Shown here: positions 1 through 12,321 of the stretch, one piece after another
Layout: the number at the start of each line of letters is the position of its first letter
Position numbering within the stretch: the stretch's first letter is position 1
Origin: Paracoccus nototheniae
Lineage (GTDB): Bacteria > Pseudomonadota > Alphaproteobacteria > Rhodobacterales > Rhodobacteraceae
Assembly (NCBI RefSeq): GCF_004335005.1
Contig: NZ_RQRT01000025.1
Location: 1-51,806, forward strand
Direction of reading: 5' to 3'
Length of the DNA: 51,806 bases
Made by a program: the position numbers and the translations under genes
Notes under the pieces: model-generated
The model's database searches: none
Told to the model about the DNA's origin: nothing
What the model saw: only the letters and a program-made list of their open reading frames with translations

Positions 1-49
1 GATGGGTCTGGGCTTTGGCGGCCCGCCCCCCGGCCTTTCGGGCAACTGA
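1..49 (+). CDS. 3' end of an unidentified rightward gene
   Basis: Reading frame 2 is open from the window edge and ends at TGA (47-49), giving a Gly/Pro-rich tail (MGLGFGGPPPGLSGN). A strong rightward terminator follows 7 bases later, which is the main reason to believe a gene ends here. Too little is visible to name it. Frame 1 also stays open to a TGA at 55-57, so the frame choice is uncertain. Confidence 0.35.
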   Translation, partial: MGLGFGGPPPGLSGN

Positions 50-56
50 CACGCTG

Positions 57-85
57 AAAAGGCCGGGTCTTACCCCGGCCTTTTT
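57..85 (+). terminator. Rho-independent terminator
   Basis: Stem AAGGCCGGG / CCCGGCCTT with a short loop, followed by five T's on the plus strand. It closes the gene entering from the left edge. Confidence 0.7.
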
Positions 86-108
86 CATCGCTTTGGACCG
101 GTCATGAA

Positions 109-142
109 AAAGCCGCCGCGCGGGATCCGCGCGGCGGCTTTC
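109..142 (-). terminator. Terminator of takP (near-loopless palindrome)
   Basis: A perfect inverted repeat of about 16 bp per arm centred on GGATCC. On the minus strand it is followed by a T run (plus-strand A's at 107-111). It lies 18 bases past the takP stop codon. Confidence 0.75.
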
Positions 143-160
143 ATGTCAGAAGGACTGCGA

Positions 161-1414
<1,254 letters not shown>

Positions 1415-1467
1415 TTATTTTCGGTCCCACCCCCGCCGCAGGGCCAAAGCCCGCATCCCGGCGATTG

Positions 1468-1486
1468 TGCGCGGCAAATCCGCGCA
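1468..1486. promoter_or_regulatory. Dyad in the takP/mocR intergenic region
   Basis: Perfect inverted repeat TGCGCGG-N5-CCGCGCA, ending 38 bases before the MocR-type gene's ATG in the 227-bp divergent spacer. It could be an operator for the adjacent regulator or an mRNA leader hairpin; sequence alone does not decide. Confidence 0.3.
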
Positions 1487-1524
1487 TTAACAGGGAGGGC
1501 ACGCGCGCGGCAGAGGAGGTTACG

Positions 1525-2943
1525 ATGCGGATCGAGGAATGGCAGCCCGACCTGTCCGGTCAACCCGGTCCCAAGTTCCGGGCATTGGCCAATGCGCTGC
1601 GCGAGGCGGCGCGTTCGGGCGTGTTGGCGCCCGGCACGCGGCTGCCGCCGATGCGCGATCTGGCATGGCGGCTGAAGGTCACCACCGGCACCGTCGCCCG
1701 CGCCTATCAGGCCGCCGCCGCCGAGGGCGTGGTCGAAAGCCATGTCGGACGGGGCAGCTTCATCGCCGCGCCGCGCCCGCCCCGGCCCGTGCCGCAGCCG
1801 CTGCTGTATGAAAGTCTGGACCATCCGGCATCCCAGCAGGGGCCGGTCGATCTGCGCATCGCGCAGCTGCCCGATTGCGGTCAGGTGCGCATCATCACCG
1901 CCCATCTGGCGGCGCTGGCCGGGGGGCTGGATGCCGATCTGCTGGATTACATGCCGATGAGCCGCGATCAGGATTGCCGGGCGGCGGCGCTGGACTGGAT
2001 GGCGGATCGCCCGCTTGGGCCCCGCTCGGTCGATGATCTGGTGCTGACGCATGGCGGGCAGCATGCGATCACGCTGGTCATTGCGCTGTGTCTGGCCGAC
2101 CGGCCCGCGCAGGTGATGACCGAGGCGCTGACTTATCCCGGCATCACCCATGCCGCGCGGCTGATGCGCGCCCAAAGCCTGCCGGTCGCGCTGGACAATC
2201 AGGGGATGATCCCTGCCGATCTGGACCGGGTGGCGCGGGCCAGTGGCGCGCGGCTGGTCTGCCTGACGCCCTCGGCCCAGAACCCGACGCTGGCGGGCAT
2301 GGGGCCTGCGCGCCGCGCCGCCATCGTCGAGGTCGCGCGTCGCCACGACCTGCAGGTGATCGAGGATGAATGCTATGCCCCCATCCCCCGGCCCGACGCC
2401 CCGCCCAGCCTGAGGGCGCTGGCGCCCGAGCGGGTCTGGCATGTGACCAGCCTGTCCAAGATCGTCGCCGCAGGCTTGCGTTTCGGCATCCTGATCTGCC
2501 CCGAAGGGATGGGTCAGGCGGGTCGCGTCGCCGCCCAGCACAGCCATATGGGCCTGTCGCTGCCGATCACCGGGCTGGTCACGCGGCTGATGCGGTCGGG
2601 CGATGCGGCCCGCATCGCCGATCTGGTCCATGCCGAGGTGGGCGACCGGCTGGCGCTGGCGCTGGACTGTCTGGCGGGTCTGGATGTGGTCTGGCAACCC
2701 GGCGTGCCGATGGTCTGGCTGCCTTTGCGCAGGCCCTGGAATGCGACCGATTTCGTCGCGCGGGCGGCGGCGGCGGGGGCGATCGTGCGGCCTGCATCGG
2801 ATTTCGCGGTGCCGGGGGCGGCAGCGCCGGGGCAGGGCGTGCGCATCGGCCTGAACTGCCGGATGCCGCCCGAACGGCTGGCACTGGCGCTTAACGCGCT
2901 TGGCCAGATGGCGCGCGCGGGGCCGGGGGTGGGGCCGGATTAA
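1525..2943 (+). CDS. MocR/PdxR-type GntR regulator with aminotransferase domain
   Basis: Transcription factor fusing an N-terminal GntR winged helix (about residues 10-80; LPPMRDLAWRLKVTTGTVAR recognition region) to a fold-type I aminotransferase-like effector domain. The PLP-binding lysine is K312 in SLSKIVAAG, and NPTLAG and EDECYAP are the usual cofactor-pocket motifs. Length is 472 residues. The start at 1525 is chosen over an upstream in-frame start because AGAGGAGG sits 7 bases before it. It is divergent from takP, so it may control takP and itself. Such proteins sense PLP or amino compounds; the ligand here is unknown. Confidence 0.85.
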   Translation: MRIEEWQPDLSGQPGPKFRALANALREAARSGVLAPGTRLPPMRDLAWRLKVTTGTVARAYQAAAAEGVVESHVGRGSFIAAPRPPRPVPQPLLYESLDHPASQQGPVDLRIAQLPDCGQVRIITAHLAALAGGLDADLLDYMPMSRDQDCRAAALDWMADRPLGPRSVDDLVLTHGGQHAITLVIALCLADRPAQVMTEALTYPGITHAARLMRAQSLPVALDNQGMIPADLDRVARASGARLVCLTPSAQNPTLAGMGPARRAAIVEVARRHDLQVIEDECYAPIPRPDAPPSLRALAPERVWHVTSLSKIVAAGLRFGILICPEGMGQAGRVAAQHSHMGLSLPITGLVTRLMRSGDAARIADLVHAEVGDRLALALDCLAGLDVVWQPGVPMVWLPLRRPWNATDFVARAAAAGAIVRPASDFAVPGAAAPGQGVRIGLNCRMPPERLALALNALGQMARAGPGVGPD

Positions 2944-2944
2944 G

Positions 2945-2969
2945 GCCTCTGGCGCGGTCTGCCAGAGGC
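2945..2969 (+). terminator. Hairpin after the MocR gene
   Basis: Inverted repeat GCCTCTGGC-N7-GCCAGAGGC directly after the TAA at 2941-2943. There is no T run, so termination would be weak or factor-assisted. Confidence 0.45.
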
Positions 2970-2999
2970 GGTGGCAGCCACCCGGGGTGGTTGCAAGAA

Positions 3000-3030
3000 G
3001 ACGCGCGACCGGGGCTGCCGGTCGCGCGTC
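3000..3030 (-). terminator. Terminator of enolase gene
   Basis: Thirteen-bp perfect stem GACGCGCGACCGG / CCGGTCGCGCGTC with a 5-base loop, just past the eno stop. It is followed on the minus strand by TTCTT. Confidence 0.7.
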
Positions 3031-3036
3031 AAAAGG

Positions 3037-4341
<1,305 letters not shown>

Positions 4342-4370
4342 TTAGCGCCCCCGTCCCTCAGCCGCAATCA

Positions 4371-5051
4371 TCACGGCAGCTTGATCATCGCCCAGATCGG
4401 CAGATGGTCGGAGGCCTCGCGCGCGCCCGCCTCGTTGAAGACGCCGCTGTCCAGCAGATCCAGATTGCGCGACATGGCCATGCGGTCCAGCCGCAGCCGG
4501 GGCAGGGGCGCGGGATAGGATGGGCCCGGCGCGATCACCCGGAACCCGGCCAGCGATTCCAGCCCGCGGTCGTCACGCCATTCGTTGAAATCGCCCATCA
4601 GAACAATGTGATCTTCGGCAATACGAGAGGCCTGCGCGGTGATCCGGGTCAGCTGCGCCCGGCGCGAGGATCGCGCCAGCCCCAGATGCACGCCGATCAC
4701 CGTCAAGCCCGGCAGGCGCAGCGCGACCGCGCCGCGCGGTTCCAGCCCCGGCAAGGGCAGGCGGCGCAGCACCGCCTGTTCGGCTAGATGCGGGCGCATC
4801 AGGATGGTCTGGCCATGCCAGCCCAGACTGCTGTCGGTGGTGCCGGTGATGGCGGCGGGCACCAGTCCGGTCTCGGACTGGATCAGCTTGCGTGGCAAGG
4901 CCTCGGGGCGGGCGCCATAGCGGAAATCGACCTCTTGCAGGGCGATGATGTCGGGGTCCAGCGCCCGGATCACCGCCAGATTGCGCAAGGGCGCATGCGG
5001 GCCGGTGATGCCCCGGCATTTGTGCAGATTGTAACTGGCAAGTTTCAGCAT
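4371..5051 (-). CDS. Endonuclease/exonuclease/phosphatase (EEP) family protein
   Basis: A metal-dependent phosphoesterase-fold protein. Visible motifs are SYNLHKC near the start, ALQEVDFRYG (metal-binding Glu), GVHLGLA, MGDFNEW (catalytic Asp/Asn) and the terminal ASDHLPIWA with the active-site His. The substrate cannot be told: DNA, phospholipid and phosphoinositide hydrolases share the fold. The start is set at 5051 (MLKLASYN), which has GGACGGA upstream and begins right at the first strand; a longer form from 5081 lacks a ribosome site. About 226 residues. Confidence 0.8.
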   Translation of the reverse strand: MLKLASYNLHKCRGITGPHAPLRNLAVIRALDPDIIALQEVDFRYGARPEALPRKLIQSETGLVPAAITGTTDSSLGWHGQTILMRPHLAEQAVLRRLPLPGLEPRGAVALRLPGLTVIGVHLGLARSSRRAQLTRITAQASRIAEDHIVLMGDFNEWRDDRGLESLAGFRVIAPGPSYPAPLPRLRLDRMAMSRNLDLLDSGVFNEAGAREASDHLPIWAMIKLP

Positions 5052-5129
5052 GCGTCCGTCCGGGCTGTCATGTCGGGGCATCTTGGCGGGGATCGCGGCG
5101 CCTGCAAGGGGCCGGGTGCCCGAACCCCC

Positions 5130-6518
5130 TCAGGTGCCGCAAAAGGTCTGGCGGACAGCCTCGGATCCGGTCGGGGCATGGGCCAGATCTGCCCAATCCT
5201 CATGCAGATCGCGGGGATGGGTGACCGCCTCGAACAGCCGGTCGAACGGCCCCATGTCGCCCGCCACGGCCGAGGCGATGGCGGCCTCGACCCGGTGGTT
5301 GCGGGGGATGCGGCGGGGATTGGCCCGTGCCATCACCGCAAGATCGGGCGACAAGGCCTGCCAGTCGCGTGCCCAAGCGTCAAAGCCGTCGCGGTCGGTG
5401 AATTCATCCCGCGCGGTGCCGTCGGACAGGCCCGCAAAGACGCGGGTGAAATCGGCGCGCTGCACGGCCATCAGGCCCAGCAGGCGTTCGATCAGCGCCT
5501 GATGGGGGGCGCCCTCGATCCCCAGCTTGGCGCCGAAACGGCGCAGCCATGCGGCCTGATACAGCGGTGCAAAGCGGTGCACGGATGTGGTCGCGGCCTC
5601 GACCGCCGGTTCCTCATCCCCCATCAGCGGAATCAGGCAGGTGGCGAACTGGGCAAGGTTCCACACCGCGATATTGGGCTGATTGGCCCAGGCATAGCGC
5701 CCCTGCCGGTCGATCGAGGAGAACACCGTGTCGGGATGATAGACATCCATGAAGGCGCAGGGGCCATAGTCGATCGTCTCGCCGGAAATGGCCATGTTGT
5801 CGGTGTTCATCACCCCATGAATGAACCCAAGCGCCATCCATTGCGCGATGGTGTCGGCCTGGGCTGCGACCACCCGGTCCAGCAGGTCCAGCGGCCCGCT
5901 GGCCTGCGGATAATGGCGCGCGATCACATGATCGGTCAGCGCGGCCAGCGCATCCTTGCGGTCGCGGACGGCGAAATACTGGAATGTGCCGACGCGGATA
6001 TGGCTGGCGGCCACGCGGGTCAGGACCGCGCCGGGCAGACCGCCCTGTTCGCGCCAGACATCCTCTCCTGTCGCCACTGCCGCCAGGGCGCGGGTGGTGG
6101 GAACCCCCATCGCGGCCATGAATTCCGACACCAGATATTCGCGCAGCACCGGCCCCATCCAGGCCCGCCCGTCGCCACGCCGAGAAAATGGCGTCGGGCC
6201 TGCGCCCTTCAGCTGAATGTCGAACCGGGCGCCGTCGGGGGCGGTGACCTCTCCCAGCAGGACGGCGCGTCCGTCACCCAGTTGCGGGACGAAACCGCCG
6301 AACTGATGGCCCGCATAGGCCTGTGCCAAGGGCGCCGCGCCCGCCGGCACGTCATTGCCCGACAGCATGCCCACCGTCAGCGCGTCCCGGTCCAGCCCCA
6401 GCCTGTCCGCCAGCGGCCCGTTCAGCGCCAGAAGGCGCGGGGCCGTTACCGGGGTCGGGTCCACGCGGGCGAAAAACCCCTCGGGCATCCGGGCATAGCT
6501 GTTGTCGAAACGGATCAT
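5130..6518 (-). CDS. selO: SelO family protein adenylyltransferase (AMPylase), YdiU/UPF0061
   Basis: Pseudokinase-fold enzyme that transfers AMP from ATP to protein hydroxyl groups; in studied bacteria it is linked to oxidative stress. At 462 residues it is normal length for bacteria. Hallmarks in order: [36 protein letters not shown], the catalytic loop HGVMNTDN (Asp near residue 240) and DYGPCAFMD. The C-terminus is Cys-Gly-Thr, with Cys460 where the animal enzyme carries selenocysteine. A strong ribosome site (AAGGGAAGGAG) precedes the ATG. It lies upstream of and co-directional with the EEP gene. Confidence 0.93.
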   Translation of the reverse strand: MIRFDNSYARMPEGFFARVDPTPVTAPRLLALNGPLADRLGLDRDALTVGMLSGNDVPAGAAPLAQAYAGHQFGGFVPQLGDGRAVLLGEVTAPDGARFDIQLKGAGPTPFSRRGDGRAWMGPVLREYLVSEFMAAMGVPTTRALAAVATGEDVWREQGGLPGAVLTRVAASHIRVGTFQYFAVRDRKDALAALTDHVIARHYPQASGPLDLLDRVVAAQADTIAQWMALGFIHGVMNTDNMAISGETIDYGPCAFMDVYHPDTVFSSIDRQGRYAWANQPNIAVWNLAQFATCLIPLMGDEEPAVEAATTSVHRFAPLYQAAWLRRFGAKLGIEGAPHQALIERLLGLMAVQRADFTRVFAGLSDGTARDEFTDRDGFDAWARDWQALSPDLAVMARANPRRIPRNHRVEAAIASAVAGDMGPFDRLFEAVTHPRDLHEDWADLAHAPTGSEAVRQTFCGT

Positions 6519-6544
6519 CTGGGTCTCCTTCCCTTCTTACATAG

Positions 6545-8802
<2,258 letters not shown>

Positions 8803-8830
8803 TCGGGACCTTGGGTCTGGTGGTGGTTTG

Positions 8831-8867
8831 GGAAGCCTCCGGCGGGGATATTTTTTTGAAGAAGAAG
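8831..8867 (+). repeat. Intergenic element, copy 1
   Basis: A short GC-rich hairpin (GCCTCCGGCGGGG) is followed by GGGATATTT, three bases, then TGAAGAAGAA. The same core occurs once more in the window, on the other strand at 21657-21678, with 19 of 22 positions shared. The small hairpin plus seven T's could end proB transcription. Confidence 0.6.
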
Positions 8868-8922
8868 CCGCAGGGGCGGTCTGCCGCGTTGGGCTTGGTG
8901 TGATCGGGGCAGGAGGTCTGGC

Positions 8923-9333
8923 ATGCTGAATCTGATGAAGCTGTGCGTGGGCGCCGAGGGGCCCGAGGATCTGGCCCTGTGGCAGCGTCGTTTCGGTGAC
9001 GGCCCGGCGATGCATGTCACGCGGATGTGGCCCAAGCGCGGGGACGAGCTGTTGCAGGGCGGCTCGATCTATTGGGTGTTCAAGGGGGCGATTCTGGCGC
9101 GGCAGCGGATTCTGGCGCTGGACCGGGTCGAGGGGGCGGACGGCATCCTGCGCTGCGGTCTGGTGCTGGACCGCGATCTGGTGCGGGTGGCGGCGGTGCC
9201 GCGCAGACCCTTTCAGGGCTGGCGCTATCTGAACCCCGCCGACGCGCCTCCCGACCTGCCCGCCAGCCGCGCGACCGAGGAACCGCTGCCCCCCGCCATC
9301 GCAGCGGCCTTGGCCGAAATGGGCCTGCGCTGA
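8923..9333 (+). CDS. DUF1489 family protein
   Basis: Conserved alphaproteobacterial protein of unknown function, 136 residues. It begins MLNLMKLCVG and contains the HVTRMWPKRGDELL and GSIYWVFKG segments typical of the family. It has no signal peptide or membrane segment and looks cytosolic. AGGAGG sits upstream of the ATG at good spacing. It follows proB and the intergenic element and precedes a tRNA gene. No function can be assigned from context. Confidence 0.8.
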   Translation: MLNLMKLCVGAEGPEDLALWQRRFGDGPAMHVTRMWPKRGDELLQGGSIYWVFKGAILARQRILALDRVEGADGILRCGLVLDRDLVRVAAVPRRPFQGWRYLNPADAPPDLPASRATEEPLPPAIAAALAEMGLR

Positions 9334-9375
9334 GGCTTGACCTGCCTTGCGCCCTGGGGTAGGCGGTCAGGCGTC

Positions 9376-9449
9376 GCGGGTGTAGCTCAATGGTAGAGCA
9401 GAAGCTTCCCAAGCTTACGACGAGGGTTCGATTCCCTTCACCCGCTCCA
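9376..9449 (+). tRNA. tRNA-Gly(CCC)
   Basis: Cloverleaf with acceptor GCGGGTG/CACCCGC, D arm GCTC...GAGC, anticodon loop TTCCCAA (anticodon CCC), T arm GAGGG-TTCGATT-CCCTT, discriminator T and encoded CCA. The outermost anticodon-stem pair (27-43) is a G-A mismatch. 74 nt. Confidence 0.95.
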
Positions 9450-9534
9450 ATCCCCTTCCGTCAAGACATCGCTGGCGCCGGGCTGTTTTGGCCGCAGGCC
9501 GTCCGATGGCGGTTGGGTTTGTCTCATGATCATA

Positions 9535-10473
9535 TCAGGGTTCGGAACCCCAATGATCAAGCGCCGGGGCCATCCTGTGCCGGATCTCTGGCAGGCGGGC
9601 GCCGCGCTGCAGATAGAATTCCAGCATCTGTTCGCCGATATGAAAATGCAGCGCCAGCCGGTCGGCAGGGCCGAGGGCCGCATATCCGGCGCAGAGGCTG
9701 TCGAACAGCGGCTGATGGATGCCGCTGACGCAGGGGCCGGGCTGCTGGGGCAGGGCGGCGCCCTGCAGCCAAACCAGCATTTTGGCCAGATCGCGGATGA
9801 CGGGGATCGGCGCAGCCATCTCCAGATCGAAACCGGTCAGGATCAGCCGGTCGCCCGGCTCGTCGATGAACAGGTTCTCGGGGTGGAAATCGCCATGGGC
9901 CATGCCATGGCCGACCGGCTGCAGATGGATCTGGCGGGCCAGCTGGTGCATCCGCTCCATGTGTCGTCGGACCAGTTCGGGGTCGATGGCCTCATCGGCG
10001 GCGTAGGCGGCGGCACGCTCGCTGAGCCGGACAAAGACCTTCCACGCCAGGAAAGGCCGGGCTTGCGCGGCGCCGACCAGACAGGCCAGCCATTCACCCG
10101 CCCGGCGGACAAGGATCGCCTGGCGGGCATCGTCGGACAGGTGCAGCGCGTCCTGCAGCGGCCTGCCTGCGGCGCGGCTGAGGATCAGCGTATGGCAGTC
10201 GGGCAGCTGCCTCAGGATGCGGACGGCAAGATTGTCCCCACCCATCCGGGCATCGGCCTCGGTCAGCCGGGCGATGGCTGCCGCGAACCGGGCCGGGGCC
10301 GAGGGGCCCAGATAGCGCTTGAGGATCACGGGCTGGCCGTCCTGACGGATCTCCAGCACCTGCTGACGCGAACCGCTGCGGGCCGTTGCCGTGACGATCG
10401 CACCCTGCAGGGCCGGGTGGGTCCGAAGGTCCGGGGGCAGGGCGGCTGTCATGTCGATGGCTGAACCTTTCAT
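9535..10473 (-). CDS. Aminoglycoside phosphotransferase/choline kinase-fold protein
   Basis: Kinase-like protein of the APH superfamily, 312 residues. It shows a P-loop-like N-lobe with a lysine in VILKRY (K52), the catalytic loop HGDFHPEN (D195, N200) and a metal-binding Asp in LTGFDLEMA (D216). The small-molecule substrate is unknown; antibiotic resistance should not be assumed, since this family is broad and the setting is chromosomal. The start is uncertain: ATG 10473 or ATG 10452, neither with a clear ribosome site. It lies downstream of and co-directional with the P-loop kinase gene, 72 bases apart. Confidence 0.8.
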   Translation of the reverse strand: MKGSAIDMTAALPPDLRTHPALQGAIVTATARSGSRQQVLEIRQDGQPVILKRYLGPSAPARFAAAIARLTEADARMGGDNLAVRILRQLPDCHTLILSRAAGRPLQDALHLSDDARQAILVRRAGEWLACLVGAAQARPFLAWKVFVRLSERAAAYAADEAIDPELVRRHMERMHQLARQIHLQPVGHGMAHGDFHPENLFIDEPGDRLILTGFDLEMAAPIPVIRDLAKMLVWLQGAALPQQPGPCVSGIHQPLFDSLCAGYAALGPADRLALHFHIGEQMLEFYLQRGARLPEIRHRMAPALDHWGSEP

Positions 10474-10545
10474 GGCGCGGTTGCGGGCTGTCGCGAAACC
10501 ATCACGGTTGTGTCATCGGGATGCAACCCGTCCGTCACGTCAGGG

Positions 10546-11226
10546 TCACAGTCCGGTCCGGGGGTGGATGCCGACCTCTGCACCGCAGACCAGCGACAGG
10601 GCCGGGATCAGCATCGTCATCAGCGCCGCCCCGCGCCGCCACAGCGGGGGATGCAAGGGCAGGTGGTCGATCGCAAAGCCCGGTCCCGCGCCAAGCGCCC
10701 GGCAGTGCCACAAAAAGCGGTATGTGTGCAGCGCGCTGCGCAAATGCAGCACGCCAAGGCTTGCGGGGGCGGCGGCGGTCACCTCTTGCGCGCGGTCGCG
10801 GTGAAAATCGCGGGAGGTCGAGGCATAGGTCATCGCCTCGATCGTGCGGGTGCCGAACCATTCGCAGCAGCCCTCGCCCATGCCGGGCCGGACCTTGCCG
10901 TGATGGCGCAGCGATCGCCACGCGACCCGCGCCATCTGCGTCGTCCGGCCCGGATCGACCCAGATCAGCAACTGGGCGCGGCTGGCCCGTTCGCGCGCGG
11001 TCTCGTAATGGCCACCCTCCAGCACCCATGCGTCGCGGGCGTGGATGTCGCGGGTCAGACCGTCCAGTTCCTCGGCGGTGCGATGGATGAAACCGGGCTG
11101 CCAGCTGAGCTGATCGACATGGTGGACGGGCAACCCGAAGCGCCGCGCCAACTGCAACGCCAGCCAGGTTTTCCCTGCGCCGGACCCGCCCACAACCATC
11201 ACGCGTTTGACCACCGTCACTGGCAA
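10546..11226 (-). CDS. P-loop NTPase, adenylate-kinase/FlaR-like
   Basis: Small ATP-binding protein with a Walker A motif GGSGAGKTWLA near the N-terminus followed by HHVDQLSWQPGF. This layout is typical of the DNA topology modulation / FlaR-like kinases. LLIWVDPGRTTQMARV is a later conserved stretch. It is up to 226 residues; the last 45 or so are hydrophobic and less conserved in appearance. The start is unresolved: the frame opens with TTG at 11226, GTG codons follow at 11220 and 11214, and the first ATG (11199) is only a few residues before the P-loop. The substrate is unknown. Confidence 0.7.
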   Translation of the reverse strand: MPVTVVKRVMVVGGSGAGKTWLALQLARRFGLPVHHVDQLSWQPGFIHRTAEELDGLTRDIHARDAWVLEGGHYETARERASRAQLLIWVDPGRTTQMARVAWRSLRHHGKVRPGMGEGCCEWFGTRTIEAMTYASTSRDFHRDRAQEVTAAAPASLGVLHLRSALHTYRFLWHCRALGAGPGFAIDHLPLHPPLWRRGAALMTMLIPALSLVCGAEVGIHPRTGL

Positions 11227-11463
11227 CCATCCCGACCGTCGCTCGACGGCGCCACGAAAAAACCGCCTGGTTCAGTACCGCCACGGATATCTGTGACGTT
11301 TCGATGACGCAATTCTCCTTTGGTTGAGTGGCAGCGGCCCGGGCGCGGCACCGGGGGCTTGCCGCGCGCCACCGGACGGTCCAGCATCCTGGCCAGGCCC
11401 GAATCTCCACGACCGGATGACATGACGACGATGGCAGATGGCAAAGCGGGCGCGGTGGTTGCG

Positions 11464-11501
11464 CGGGGACCGGTGGGTTTCGTGCAAACCCGTGATCCCC
11501 G
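11464..11501 (+). promoter_or_regulatory. Leader hairpin abutting a start codon
   Basis: Inner stem GGGTTT-cgtgc-AAACCC and outer stem CGGGG / CCCCG, separated by an internal loop. The last stem base (11501) touches the ATG at 11502. No Shine-Dalgarno sequence is visible between the in-frame stop at 11493 and the ATG. Confidence 0.4.
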
Positions 11502-12068
11502 ATGACACCCCTGTATCTGATGCGCCATGGCGAGACGGTCTGGAATGCAGAAGGCCGGCTACAGGGCGCGTTGCATGCGCCGCTGACGGCGCGGGGGCGC
11601 CAGCAGGCCCGATGGCAGGCTGAACTGGTGGCGGGCATTGCGGGCCAGCGGCTGTCCAGCCCGCAGGGGCGTGCGCGCCAGACCGCACGGCTGGTGTTTG
11701 GGGCCGGGGCGTTCCGGACCGATCCGTTGCTGGCCGAGATCGGCATCGGCACATGGGCCGGGCGGCGGCTGGACGATCTGCAGCGACAGGCCCCGGCGCT
11801 GTTCGCCGGGCCGCCGCTGGCATGGTACGATCATTGTCCGGGGGGCGAGGGGCTGGCGGCACTGGCCCTGCGCTGTCGCCGCTTTCTGGATGCGCTGCAG
11901 GGTCCGGCGCTGATCGTCAGCCATGGGATCACGCTGCGGATGCTGCGCCTTGTCGCGCTGGACCTGCCGCCGGACCAGCTGGCCGAGGGCGAGATGCGGC
12001 AGGGCGCCGTGCATGTCGTCCGGGGCGGCGTCTGCCACAGTCTGCGCCATCCCAAGGATCGCGACTGA
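11502..12068 (+). CDS. Histidine phosphatase family protein (phosphoglycerate mutase-like)
   Basis: Branch-2-type acid phosphatase fold, 188 residues. The phospho-accepting motif is R8-H9-G10 with GETVWNAEGRLQG after it, and the second catalytic His is H141 in VSHGITLRML. The substrate is unknown; broad-specificity phosphatases and cobalamin-pathway CobC share this pattern, but no cobalamin genes are nearby. The first possible start in frame is 11502, because TGA occurs 9 bases upstream. The mRNA leader has a hairpin and no ribosome site, so it may be leaderless or poorly translated. tRNA-Val follows. Confidence 0.85.
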   Translation: MTPLYLMRHGETVWNAEGRLQGALHAPLTARGRQQARWQAELVAGIAGQRLSSPQGRARQTARLVFGAGAFRTDPLLAEIGIGTWAGRRLDDLQRQAPALFAGPPLAWYDHCPGGEGLAALALRCRRFLDALQGPALIVSHGITLRMLRLVALDLPPDQLAEGEMRQGAVHVVRGGVCHSLRHPKDRD

Positions 12069-12129
12069 CCGCGCCGTTTCGCTCTTGCCAAGCAGGCCCG
12101 GGATCGGTTTGATGCGGCGGCGTGCGGAA

Positions 12130-12204
12130 GGCCCGTTAGCTCAGTGGTAGAGCGTCCCGTTTACACCGGGCCGGTCGGCAGTTCGAATCTGTCACGGGCC
12201 ACCA
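12130..12204 (+). tRNA. tRNA-Val(TAC)
   Basis: Acceptor GGCCCGT/ACGGGCC, D arm GCTC...GAGC, anticodon loop TTTACAC (anticodon TAC), T arm GGCAG-TTCGAAT-CTGTC, discriminator A and encoded CCA. 75 nt. It lies just ahead of the RND operon promoter. Confidence 0.95.
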
Positions 12205-12244
12205 TTCCCGCACCGATCCGGACGTCATGACGCAACCGTCGCGG

Positions 12245-12273
12245 TTGACCTGCGCTGATGCAGCGATCATCTA
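12245..12273 (+). promoter_or_regulatory. Candidate sigma-70-type promoter of the RND operon
   Basis: TTGACC (-35, 12245-12250), 17-base spacer, CATCTA (-10, 12268-12273). The expected start site near 12281 gives a leader of about 40 bases. No operator-like dyad is evident close by. Confidence 0.45.
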
Positions 12274-12321
12274 GGAACCATGCCCGGGCGCTGTCCGGAG
12301 TAGACGCAACCCGGCATCTGG

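Noticed and set aside
9376..9449. tRNA-associated integration site
   Set aside because: No integrase, and I saw no duplicated tRNA 3' end near any of the three tRNAs.
9535..10473. Antibiotic resistance gene
   Set aside because: The APH fold is shared by many metabolic kinases; there is no mobile element or resistance context.
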